Part shown: piece by piece, positions 1 through 4,985 of the stretch
Position numbering within the stretch: the stretch's first letter is position 1
How the letters are laid out: each line of letters starts with the position of its first letter
Origin: an uncultured Eubacteriales bacterium
GTDB lineage: Bacteria > Bacillota > Clostridia > Oscillospirales > Oscillospiraceae
Assembly: GCA_905201305.1 (NCBI GenBank)
Contig: CAJKNS010000184.1
Coordinates: 1-5,122 of the forward strand
Reading direction: 5' to 3'
Length of the DNA: 5,122 nt
Program-made: the position numbers and the translations under genes
Notes under the pieces: generated by a model
The model's database searches: none
Told to the model about the DNA's origin: nothing
The model's input: the letters and a program-made list of their open reading frames with translations, nothing else

Positions 1-205
1 GGTCAAGGCGGCGCTGGCAGGGGGAGCGGGGCTGCTGGCGCTCCGGACCGTACCTGTTTCCGCCGGGCTTCCGGGGGTGCTGCTGGGCTGCGGGGTATTT
101 CTGGGGGTCTACGGCGCGGTTATTCTGCTCACCGGCGCTTTGACCAGAAGCGATATTCTGTGGATCGTTGGCATGGCAAGACGAAAAAAGCCGAACTGCT
201 CCTGA
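1..205 (+). CDS. C-terminal end of a probable MATE/SpoVB-type membrane flippase (partial)
   Basis: The reading frame is open from base 2 to the TGA at 203-205, giving 67 residues of a protein whose start lies outside the window. What is seen: two hydrophobic, Gly/Leu/Val-rich stretches that look like the last transmembrane helices, then a short positively charged tail (ARRKKPNCS). The segment LLTGALTRSDILWI resembles the end of SpoVB/MurJ-like polysaccharide exporters of the MOP superfamily, which often close with a helix followed by 'GALT(R/K)xD'. That family moves lipid-linked cell-wall or spore-cortex precursors across the cytoplasmic membrane. The assignment rests on this short motif plus hydrophobicity, so another polytopic membrane protein is possible. 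The stop codon lies in the loop of the terminator hairpin shared with the convergent regulator operon. Confidence 0.55.
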   Translation, partial: VKAALAGGAGLLALRTVPVSAGLPGVLLGCGVFLGVYGAVILLTGALTRSDILWIVGMARRKKPNCS

Positions 206-221
206 CAAGCAATTCGGCTTT
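184..221 (-). terminator. Intrinsic terminator of the leftward regulator operon, overlapping the end of the convergent gene
   Basis: AAGCCGAA (188-195) pairs with TTCGGCTT (213-220). After a C·A mismatch, TGCT (197-200) pairs with AGCA (208-211) around the 7-nt loop 201-207. Read on the minus strand the stem is followed by six T (complement of A184-A189), a good U-tract 75 bp past the PucR stop. On the plus strand only three T follow (219-221), two of them in the stem, so it is a weaker terminator for the rightward gene, whose stop codon sits in the loop. Confidence 0.8.
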
Positions 222-295
222 GCAATAGATTTCAAAAATAAAAACTTGGAAAACAAGGGAATACCGCATAATTCGGCGGCATAAAAGCTGCTGCC

Positions 296-1462
296 TCAAA
301 AAATCGCAGAACTCAGCGCATCCATCTTCCGGAATTCCCCCAGCAGGAACAGTCCATGCTCCTCTTCGGGCTTGCCGCAGGTCAACTCCGTGATCTTTTT
401 CAGCCGGTAGCGGATGGTGTTGGGATGCTGCTGGAGTAGGGCTGCGGTGGCGGGGATGCTGTAGCCGGTTTTGCTGTAGGCATCCAGGGTGGCAACCAGA
501 CAGCCCGAGGAGCTTTCACGGTCATAGTCCTCCAGACGGGCAATCATGGCGGCCATCATTGCCCGGGTGGTTTTGTCCCGCACCAAGGGGAAAATGCACT
601 GATACAGCCGGAGCTCGTCCAATGTAACAACGGTCTTTTTCTGCATCAGGGCATAGAGCAGCGCATCAAAGGCGTCGCGAATCACCCGGTCAAAGTCTCC
701 CGAACGCTGCTGGACGCTGCCGATGCCAAAGCAAAGACCGCTGCGCTCCACCCCAAGCGAATCAAACAGCGACAGAATGTCCTGCCCCAAGGTGGCGGGA
801 TTCAGAGGCTGGGTGTCGTTGCAGAGGATGAAGAACCCCCGGCGGAACTGCAAGAAGCGATAGCTGGAGATGATATGGCGGCTGCTGCGGAGCTGGAGGA
901 CGTTCCGAAGGGTTGCGCTCCAGTTGCTGGTGAGATCCGTGGAGTGGACATAGACTGCGCACATGTACTTTTTTCGGTTGGGGTTCATCTGGAGACACAG
1001 AGATTCGATCCCCAGACTTTCCGTGGTACCTCGGAGCAGCTGAAACAGCGGATCTTCATACATGGAAAACTCCTGCCGCATGCGCATGCTGTCACTGATG
1101 GTTAAAATCACGTCCTCGATATACAGTCCGTCGAATTTGAGAATCGGAAACTGGTGTGCCTGCGCCAGCTCAATCACCCGCTGGGGGATCGTTTTGAAAT
1201 ACACGGACTTATAGGCAAGTCCCGCTGCCCCCAGGGCAATGAGCTGAGAAACCATGAGATAAAGGGCGTCGGGGTTATCCTTGGCGGAAAACAGGGTGGA
1301 GATGATAAAGTCATCCCGGTAATAGTCCTTGGGACGGGGCTGCTGAAGGCTGTCGTACTCCAGAAGCACCACATCCTTCAAAGCGGCATCCAGTCCCGTT
1401 TCACCGGTGACGGTGGAAATGGGCTGCAGTGCCTCCAGGGTAAGTAATTCACGAACCAACAT
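296..1462 (-). CDS. PucR-family transcriptional regulator
   Basis: This 388-residue cytoplasmic protein has the usual layout of PucR-type regulators. Residues about 3-125 form the PucR N-terminal domain (starts LVRELLTLEAL, with the 'ALGAAGLAYK' and 'FPILKF' segments). Residues about 165-285 form a degenerate GGDEF-like middle domain ending in the typical CFGIGSVQQRSGDFDRVIRD. Residues about 322-385 form the C-terminal helix-turn-helix, with AALLQQHPNTIRYRLKKI at 340-357. Known members control purine catabolism, amino-acid or other nitrogen use; the effector here cannot be read from sequence. The ATG at 1462 is preceded by GGAG with a 9-nt spacer. The gene lies 27 bp behind the Crp/Fnr gene on the same strand, so the two regulators probably share a transcript ending at the hairpin at 184-221. 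No obvious target operon is adjacent. Confidence 0.93.
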   Translation of the reverse strand: MLVRELLTLEALQPISTVTGETGLDAALKDVVLLEYDSLQQPRPKDYYRDDFIISTLFSAKDNPDALYLMVSQLIALGAAGLAYKSVYFKTIPQRVIELAQAHQFPILKFDGLYIEDVILTISDSMRMRQEFSMYEDPLFQLLRGTTESLGIESLCLQMNPNRKKYMCAVYVHSTDLTSNWSATLRNVLQLRSSRHIISSYRFLQFRRGFFILCNDTQPLNPATLGQDILSLFDSLGVERSGLCFGIGSVQQRSGDFDRVIRDAFDALLYALMQKKTVVTLDELRLYQCIFPLVRDKTTRAMMAAMIARLEDYDRESSSGCLVATLDAYSKTGYSIPATAALLQQHPNTIRYRLKKITELTCGKPEEEHGLFLLGEFRKMDALSSAIF

Positions 1463-1489
1463 GGGCGTTCACTCCAATCGTGGATGGAT

Positions 1490-2176
1490 TCAATAATTAT
1501 CGGGGGGGAACTGGGACTTCTTCACCTGGTCCCAAAGGAAGGTGGTTGTGCGGTCTTCAACGGCGTCGTACATGGTGGGAATCTCATTGGCGACTGACGG
1601 CGCCGCAGGATTTTTGCCAAGCAGCCGGCTATAGGTCTCGGGGGTGACGCCCAGAAATGAGGCGATGTGGCGCTTTTGTGCACAAGCCACCACCTGGGGC
1701 TGCCGGTGGCACAGCCACTGATACCGCTGCTGGGGGGTGGTGCATCGAAGCATCACGGCGATTTCCATATGGTAAAGCAGCGCCTGGTTGAGAATCCGGC
1801 AATAGCATGCCATGAGCTCAGGCTGTGTGGCGGCTAAGGCGGAAACCTTGTCCATCGGAATCTCCAGCGCCGTCATTTTGCCCACCGCATGGGCGCCGGA
1901 CAAGCTGCTTGCGGTGTTGATGTTTCCCATCAGGGGAACACCGGGAATGGTGCAGAAGCACTGGGTCAGCTCCCGTCCATTGGGATCCATATAGTAGAAG
2001 CGGGCGATCCCATTCACCAGAAACAGCATCCGAGGGGTGTTCTGACCGATGGAGAGGACGGACTCGTTGTTCGAAAATGGAATGTACCGGGACATTCCGG
2101 CAATGGTCTGGCAGAGCTCCGGACTTTTCAGCTGGAGCAGGGCGGCAATCTCTGCTTCTGTGGGCGCATGTATCAT
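1490..2176 (-). CDS. Crp/Fnr-family transcriptional regulator with an atypical C-terminus
   Basis: Taken from the ATG at 2176, the protein has 228 residues. Residues about 10-115 form a cupin-like effector domain (MLFLVNGIARFYYMDPNGRE at 50-69 is the typical 'f.l..G.vr.y....dG.e' block). A long dimerisation helix follows (about 118-146), then a helix-turn-helix with HIASFLGVTPETYSRLLGK at 170-188. The cAMP phosphate-binding cassette is not recognisable and there is no FNR-type N-terminal cysteine cluster, so the signal is unknown. Recognition-helix residues E180, S183 and R184 match the E-x-x-S-R pattern of FNR rather than CRP. After residue 188 the usual beta-wing is absent and about 40 unrelated residues follow. 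Start choice: GAAAGGA lies 14 nt before the ATG but only 5 nt before an in-frame TTG at 2185, which would add three residues. The open frame continues to 2470, but that extension shows no protein-like sequence and runs through regulatory DNA. Confidence 0.88.
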   Translation of the reverse strand: MIHAPTEAEIAALLQLKSPELCQTIAGMSRYIPFSNNESVLSIGQNTPRMLFLVNGIARFYYMDPNGRELTQCFCTIPGVPLMGNINTASSLSGAHAVGKMTALEIPMDKVSALAATQPELMACYCRILNQALLYHMEIAVMLRCTTPQQRYQWLCHRQPQVVACAQKRHIASFLGVTPETYSRLLGKNPAAPSVANEIPTMYDAVEDRTTTFLWDQVKKSQFPPDNY

Positions 2177-2240
2177 AAGAAACAAAACAGTCCTTTCGGG
2201 ATGATGTGCGGAAGCCAACGAACCTCCGGATTCATTGTTA

Positions 2241-2269
2241 ATTTTATAAAACAAATGCCGCCGCGTCCA
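2241..2269 (-). promoter_or_regulatory. Possible proximal promoter of the regulator operon
   Basis: On the minus strand TGGACG (2264-2269) and TAAAAT (2241-2246) are separated by 17 bp, matching TTGACA/TATAAT at 4/6 and 5/6. A transcript would begin near 2234, about 50-58 nt before the Crp/Fnr start. The -35 overlaps a 13-bp palindrome, CGTCC-aga-GGACG (2264-2276), and abuts the 21-bp-spaced direct repeats at 2277-2310. No experimental support; the -35 is only moderate. Confidence 0.35.
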
Positions 2270-2276
2270 GAGGACG

Positions 2277-2310
2277 TGCGTAAACAACCCGATTTCTTGC
2301 GTAAACAACC
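2277..2310. repeat. Two 13-bp direct repeats with 21-bp period (operator-like)
   Basis: TGCGTAAACAACC occurs exactly at 2277-2289 and again at 2298-2310. The 21-bp period is two turns of B-DNA, so a protein bound to both copies would sit on the same face of the helix. They lie just upstream of the possible -35 at 2264-2269, with centres about 49 and 70 bp before its predicted start site, where activators often bind. Immediately flanking bases differ between copies, so identity is confined to the 13-mer. Read on the minus strand, the copy at 2298-2310 with its next base contains TTG-N6-CAA. Confidence 0.6.
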
Positions 2311-2352
2311 GCTTTTCGCCAATTCTCCCCTGGAAAATATCCTTATAATTGA

Positions 2353-2386
2353 CGGATTTACTGCATCCGATTAGAGAAAATCTAAT
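2353..2386. repeat. Two abutting 17-bp inverted repeats in the leader/control region
   Basis: CGGAT-ttactgc-ATCCG occupies 2353-2369 and ATTAGA-gaaaa-TCTAAT occupies 2370-2386, with no base between them. If transcription starts at the distal promoter near 2444 they would form two neighbouring hairpins in the 5' leader of the Crp/Fnr gene; as DNA they could be paired operators. Neither is followed by a U-tract, so they are not terminators. Confidence 0.5.
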
Positions 2387-2450
2387 TGGACGAATGCCAC
2401 AGTGCGTTGCACAGGGAGATTTTCGGTGCAGATTGCTGTGTTTCAAAGTC

Positions 2451-2492
2451 ATTATAGCGGGTAAACACACAGGTTTCCTTGATTGTAATCAA
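2451..2492 (-). promoter_or_regulatory. Possible distal, FNR-type class II promoter of the regulator operon
   Basis: A perfect TATAAT lies on the minus strand at 2451-2456 with no good -35 hexamer at 16-18 bp. The perfect FNR-type box TTGAT-tgta-ATCAA (2479-2492) is centred between 2485 and 2486. With a start site 7 nt beyond the -10 (about 2444), the box is centred at -41.5, the classic class II position for FNR/CRP activators, where the activator replaces the -35 contact. The transcript would carry a leader of about 260 nt before the Crp/Fnr gene. Sequence and geometry are seen; activation is inferred. Confidence 0.5.
2479..2492. promoter_or_regulatory. Perfect FNR-type binding site
   Basis: TTGATTGTAATCAA matches the FNR consensus TTGAT-N4-ATCAA at all ten defined bases. 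Its natural candidate ligand is the Crp/Fnr protein encoded just downstream, whose recognition helix carries the E-x-x-S-R residues that in E. coli FNR read this half-site. This suggests autoregulation, by inference only. Confidence 0.55.
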
Positions 2493-2560
2493 ATGATACC
2501 ACGAAATACAGAAAAATGGAACGATTTTTGTAAAAACTCCAATAAAATGCGGACCGCAAG

Positions 2561-2597
2561 AAAACCGCGCACAGAACGGAACTGTACGCGGTTTTTT
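2561..2597. terminator. Hairpin terminator after the decarboxylase gene, with U-tracts both ways
   Basis: AAAACCGCG (2561-2569) pairs with CGCGGTTTT (2587-2595). After a C·A mismatch, ACAG (2571-2574) pairs with CTGT (2582-2585) around a 7-nt loop. On the minus strand, serving the decarboxylase that ends at 2610, the stem is followed by TTTTCTT, partly in the stem. On the plus strand it ends in six T (2592-2597), the stronger tract, although no plus-strand gene is evident upstream. Confidence 0.8.
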
Positions 2598-2609
2598 CTG
2601 TTTGAAAAT

Positions 2610-3866
2610 TTACCAAACCAGAGTGGCAAAATAGTCGTCGGGGGTTTCGGCGCGGCGGATCATCTGGATGGTGCCGTCCTCCTTTTTCAGCAGCTCGGCG
2701 CTGCGCAGGCGACCATTGTACTGATAGCCCATGGAGAAGCCGTGGGCGCCGGTGTCGTGGAGATAGAGATAGTCGCCCATGTCGATTTTTGGCAGCATCC
2801 GGTCAATGGCAAACTTATCGTTGTTCTCGCACAGACCGCCTACCACGTCATACTTGTGGTCGCAGGGGGCAGTTTCCTTGCCCAGCACGGTGATGTGGTG
2901 ATAGGCACCGTACATGGCAGGACGCATCAGGTTGGCAGCGCAGGCGTCTACACCGATATACTCCTTATAGGTGTGCTTTTCGTGGATCGCCTGGGTCACC
3001 AGTGCGCCGTAGGGCGCCAGCATAAACCGACCCATTTCGGTAAGCAGCTTTACATCGCCCATGCCTGCGGGCACCAGAATCTCCTCATACTGCTTCCGGA
3101 CCCCCTCGCCGATGGCAAGAATGTCGTTTTCCGGCTGATCGGGACGGTAGGGCACGCCCACACCGCCGGAGAGATTGATGAACGCAATATGGCAGCCGGT
3201 CTTCTCCTGGAGATCCACCGCCAGCTTGAACAGAATGCCTGCGAGGGCGGGGTAGTAGTCGTTGGAGATGGTGTTGGAGGCAAGGAACGCATGGATGCCG
3301 AAATGCTTTGCGCCCATCGCCTTGAGCTTTTTGAAGCCCTCATAGAGCTGCTGGGTGGTAAAGCCGTATTTGGCGTCCCCGGGGTTGTCCATCACCTGGA
3401 AGCCCTCCTTGGAGGAGGACAGCTGGAAGGTGCCGCCGGGATTATACCGGCAGGAGATGGTTTCGGGGATATAGCCGATGGTGTCCTTTAAAAAGTCAAT
3501 GTGGGTGAAATCATCGAGATTGATGGTTGCCCCCAGCTTTGCCGCCAGCTCAAATTCGCAGGCAGGGGTTTCGTTGGAGGAGAACATGATCTCGCTGCCG
3601 GTAAAGCCGCAGCGATCGGACATCATCAGCTCCGTCAGGGACGAGCAGTCGGTGCCGCAGCCCTCCTCCCGGAGGATTTTCAGAATGGTGGGGTTGGGGG
3701 TGGCTTTTACGGCAAAGTATTCTTTAAAGCCGGGATTCCAGGAAAAAGCCTGCATCACCTTCCGGGCGTTTTCCCGGATGCCCTTTTCATCATAGATATG
3801 GAAGGGGGTGGGGTAGGTTTTTGCAATCTCCTGAATCTCCTCTTTGGTCACAAACGGTGTTTTCAT
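2610..3866 (-). CDS. PLP-dependent decarboxylase of the diaminopimelate decarboxylase (LysA) type, divergent
   Basis: The 418-residue protein belongs to the alanine-racemase-fold (type III) decarboxylases. It has the PLP lysine K54 in YFAVKATPNP (50-59), GTDCSSLTEL (71-80), HAFLASN (192-198), the glycine-rich phosphate loop LSGGVGVPY (232-240), E277 and R280 in EMGR, C346 in GGLCENNDK (343-351), and GAHGFSMGYQYNG (373-385). By family this would decarboxylate meso-diaminopimelate to lysine in the cytoplasm, as a dimer with the Cys loop donated across the interface. Several blocks depart from classical LysA: EPGR is EMGR, CES is CEN, the Tyr of GAY is His375, and H-x-G-S is HAFLAS. It resembles a clostridial subgroup usually annotated diaminopimelate decarboxylase; substrate specificity is uncertain. 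The ATG at 3866 is chosen because AAGGA lies 10 nt upstream and the family starts here; the frame is open to 3950, but that extension crosses the leader. It appears monocistronic. Confidence 0.88.
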   Translation of the reverse strand: MKTPFVTKEEIQEIAKTYPTPFHIYDEKGIRENARKVMQAFSWNPGFKEYFAVKATPNPTILKILREEGCGTDCSSLTELMMSDRCGFTGSEIMFSSNETPACEFELAAKLGATINLDDFTHIDFLKDTIGYIPETISCRYNPGGTFQLSSSKEGFQVMDNPGDAKYGFTTQQLYEGFKKLKAMGAKHFGIHAFLASNTISNDYYPALAGILFKLAVDLQEKTGCHIAFINLSGGVGVPYRPDQPENDILAIGEGVRKQYEEILVPAGMGDVKLLTEMGRFMLAPYGALVTQAIHEKHTYKEYIGVDACAANLMRPAMYGAYHHITVLGKETAPCDHKYDVVGGLCENNDKFAIDRMLPKIDMGDYLYLHDTGAHGFSMGYQYNGRLRSAELLKKEDGTIQMIRRAETPDDYFATLVW

Positions 3867-3964
3867 TTTTTTTTCATCCTTTTTGTATCGGGCAGCATCG
3901 GTATTGCCCTGGAAATAGTGAGTGCTGAAAATAGAAGGGACTAACCCCAATTCGATACCGCTTT

Positions 3965-3993
3965 ATTGTATCAAAGAAACCATGGGATGTCTA
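3965..3993 (-). promoter_or_regulatory. Promoter of the decarboxylase gene
   Basis: On the minus strand TAGACA (3988-3993) and TACAAT (3965-3970) are separated by exactly 17 bp, each one mismatch from the vegetative sigma consensus. The expected start is near 3958, leaving a leader of about 90 nt before the ATG at 3866. Confidence 0.75.
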
Positions 3994-4002
3994 GGCGTCA
4001 GC

Positions 4003-4028
4003 TGCAAGTAAATCTGAACAAACTTGCA
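4003..4028. repeat. Inverted repeat between the divergent promoters (possible operator)
   Basis: TGCAAGT (4003-4009) and ACTTGCA (4022-4028) are perfect inverted arms 12 bp apart (19 bp centre to centre). They lie about 45-70 bp upstream of the predicted decarboxylase start and 50-75 bp upstream of the purO -35, a position open to a regulator serving either gene. No U-tract follows on either strand. I do not recognise the motif. Confidence 0.4.
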
Positions 4029-4077
4029 AATGATATGGAGCGGATTTTTGACGTGTTTTTGGGACATTCGGCTCCCC

Positions 4078-4107
4078 TTGACAAATCGGACCGAAATATT
4101 GTATGAT
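4078..4107 (+). promoter_or_regulatory. Promoter of the purO-purH operon
   Basis: A perfect TTGACA (4078-4083) and TATGAT (4102-4107, one mismatch) are separated by 18 bp. Transcription should begin near 4113, at the first base pair of the ZTP aptamer, so the transcript opens almost directly with the riboswitch. Confidence 0.85.
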
Positions 4108-4113
4108 ACCTCT

Positions 4114-4182
4114 GGTCATACAACTGACGGAAGTGGAAGAACCACATGGAGTGTGACCCTGTGAATGCCGACCGTCTGGGCG
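4114..4182 (+). promoter_or_regulatory. ZTP (pfl) riboswitch aptamer
   Basis: P1 is GGTCATAC (4114-4121) with GTGTGACC (4151-4158), eight pairs including one wobble. P2 is GTGG (4133-4136) with CCAC (4142-4145), followed by TGGAG as in the pfl consensus. After a short linker comes the hallmark 3' element GCCGACCGTCTGGGC (4167-4181), which differs by one base from the GCCGACCGCCTGGGC I remember for this class. GACGG (4126-4130) can pair perfectly with CCGTC (4172-4176) as the pseudoknot. The class binds ZTP/ZMP (AICAR phosphates), which build up when 10-formyl-tetrahydrofolate is short. Its position ahead of purO-purH fits an ON switch that raises AICAR transformylase when its substrate accumulates. 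Confidence 0.93.
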
Positions 4183-4211
4183 CCTGCCCTGGGACGAGTG
4201 CGGCATTTTTT
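4164..4211 (+). terminator. Riboswitch-controlled intrinsic terminator
   Basis: AATGCCG (4164-4170) pairs with CGGCATT (4201-4207), CGTC (4173-4176) with GACG (4193-4196), and GGGC (4178-4181) with GCCC (4186-4189) around a GCCT loop, ending in six T (4206-4211). The 5' half of the stem is the P3/pseudoknot strand of the aptamer, so folded aptamer and terminator exclude each other. Ligand binding should favour read-through into purO. Confidence 0.88.
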
Positions 4212-4252
4212 CGTTTTCGCCTCCGGGAATATTTGATTAAAGGAGCATGCTT

Positions 4253-4972
4253 ATGAAGATCATTGACCTCAGCGCGTATTTGCGGGAGCATTCCTACCCC
4301 GGCAGAGGCATTTTGCTGGGACGCAGCGCCGACAACAAAAGCGCCGTGATTGCCTATTTCATCATGGGACGCAGCGCCAACAGCCGGAACCGTGTGTTCA
4401 CTCCTGTGGAGGAGGACAACGGCATTATGACCGAAGCCTTTGACCCCAGCAAAATGGAGGACCCCAGCCTGATTATCTATCATCCGGTGCGCTATGTGGA
4501 AAAAACCGGCGACACCGTGGTCACCAACGGCGATCAGACCGACACCGTGCGGGACGGTATCCTGGCGGGCAAGGTGTTTGCCCAGGCGCTGAGAGTCCGC
4601 TGCTTTGAGCCCGATCCCCCCAACTATACCCCCAGAATCTCCGGTCTGCTCCACAAAAACGGAGCCTTTGCCCTGTCCATTTTAAAGAGCGCCGATGGGG
4701 ACCCCAGCTGCAACCACCGCTATTTCTTCGGCTACGACAATCCGCTGCCCGGCGAGGGACGATTCATCCACACCTATCAGGAGAATCTCAATCCGCTTCC
4801 TTCCTTTGAGGGCGAGCCCCGCCGTGTGGCGCTTACTGCTCCTGACGCCGGGACGCTGGCAAAGGAAATCTGGGAGAACCTGAACGAGGACAATAAGGTT
4901 TCGCTGTTTGTCCGGTATATTGATCTGGAAAGCGGTAAAACCACGGACAAGATCATCAACAAGAACGTTTGA
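4253..4972 (+). CDS. purO: IMP cyclohydrolase, PurO type
   Basis: This 239-residue cytoplasmic enzyme should close the ring of FAICAR to give IMP, the last step of de novo purine synthesis. It belongs to the archaeal-type PurO family also found in Clostridia, not the MGS-fold domain of bifunctional PurH. Visible family blocks are PGRGILLGRS (16-25), YFIMGRSANSRNRVF (35-49), MEDPSLIIYHPVR (68-80), TNGDQTDTV (91-99) and PPNYTPRISG (122-131); the length suits a complete protein. The ATG at 4253 is preferred over one at 4247 because AAAGGAG (4239-4245) sits 7 nt before it but only 1 nt before the other. The gene is 41 bp behind the riboswitch terminator and 13 bp ahead of the transformylase gene, so the two are clearly an operon. 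Exact catalytic residues cannot be assigned by eye. Confidence 0.93.
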   Translation: MKIIDLSAYLREHSYPGRGILLGRSADNKSAVIAYFIMGRSANSRNRVFTPVEEDNGIMTEAFDPSKMEDPSLIIYHPVRYVEKTGDTVVTNGDQTDTVRDGILAGKVFAQALRVRCFEPDPPNYTPRISGLLHKNGAFALSILKSADGDPSCNHRYFFGYDNPLPGEGRFIHTYQENLNPLPSFEGEPRRVALTAPDAGTLAKEIWENLNEDNKVSLFVRYIDLESGKTTDKIINKNV

Positions 4973-4985
4973 GCGGAGGATCACA

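Noticed and set aside
275..295. Hairpin GGCGGC/GCTGCC just beyond the PucR stop
   Set aside because: On the relevant minus strand it contains an A·C mismatch and no U-tract; the terminator at 184-221 is far better.
875..1447. Plus-strand frames opposite the PucR gene
   Set aside because: Both are antisense to a protein with full PucR-family architecture and show no start signals or family features of their own.
2177..2470. 98-residue N-terminal extension of the Crp/Fnr frame
   Set aside because: It passes through the regulatory repeats, is rich in His/Arg/Cys/Ser without any family pattern, and would displace the normal start of the effector domain.
2349..3491. Long plus-strand open frame (380 codons) opposite the decarboxylase
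   Set aside because: It runs from non-coding DNA into the antisense of a well-recognised enzyme; its Gly/Val/His-rich sequence is the mirror of GC-rich codons, with no family motif and no ribosome binding site.
3867..3950. 28-residue N-terminal extension of the decarboxylase
   Set aside because: The ATG at 3866 has a good ribosome binding site and matches the family start; the extension lies in the leader between promoter and gene.
4090..4100. Single PurR-box-like sequence (CCGAAATATT) in the purO promoter spacer
   Set aside because: It deviates from the Bacillus-type PurBox (CCGAAC...) and is a lone copy, whereas PurR sites normally come as inverted pairs; the riboswitch already explains control.
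3998..4654. Minus-strand open frame (218 codons) opposite the riboswitch and purO
   Set aside because: It crosses the riboswitch and terminator and is antisense to the clearly coding purO; composition is that of an antisense shadow.
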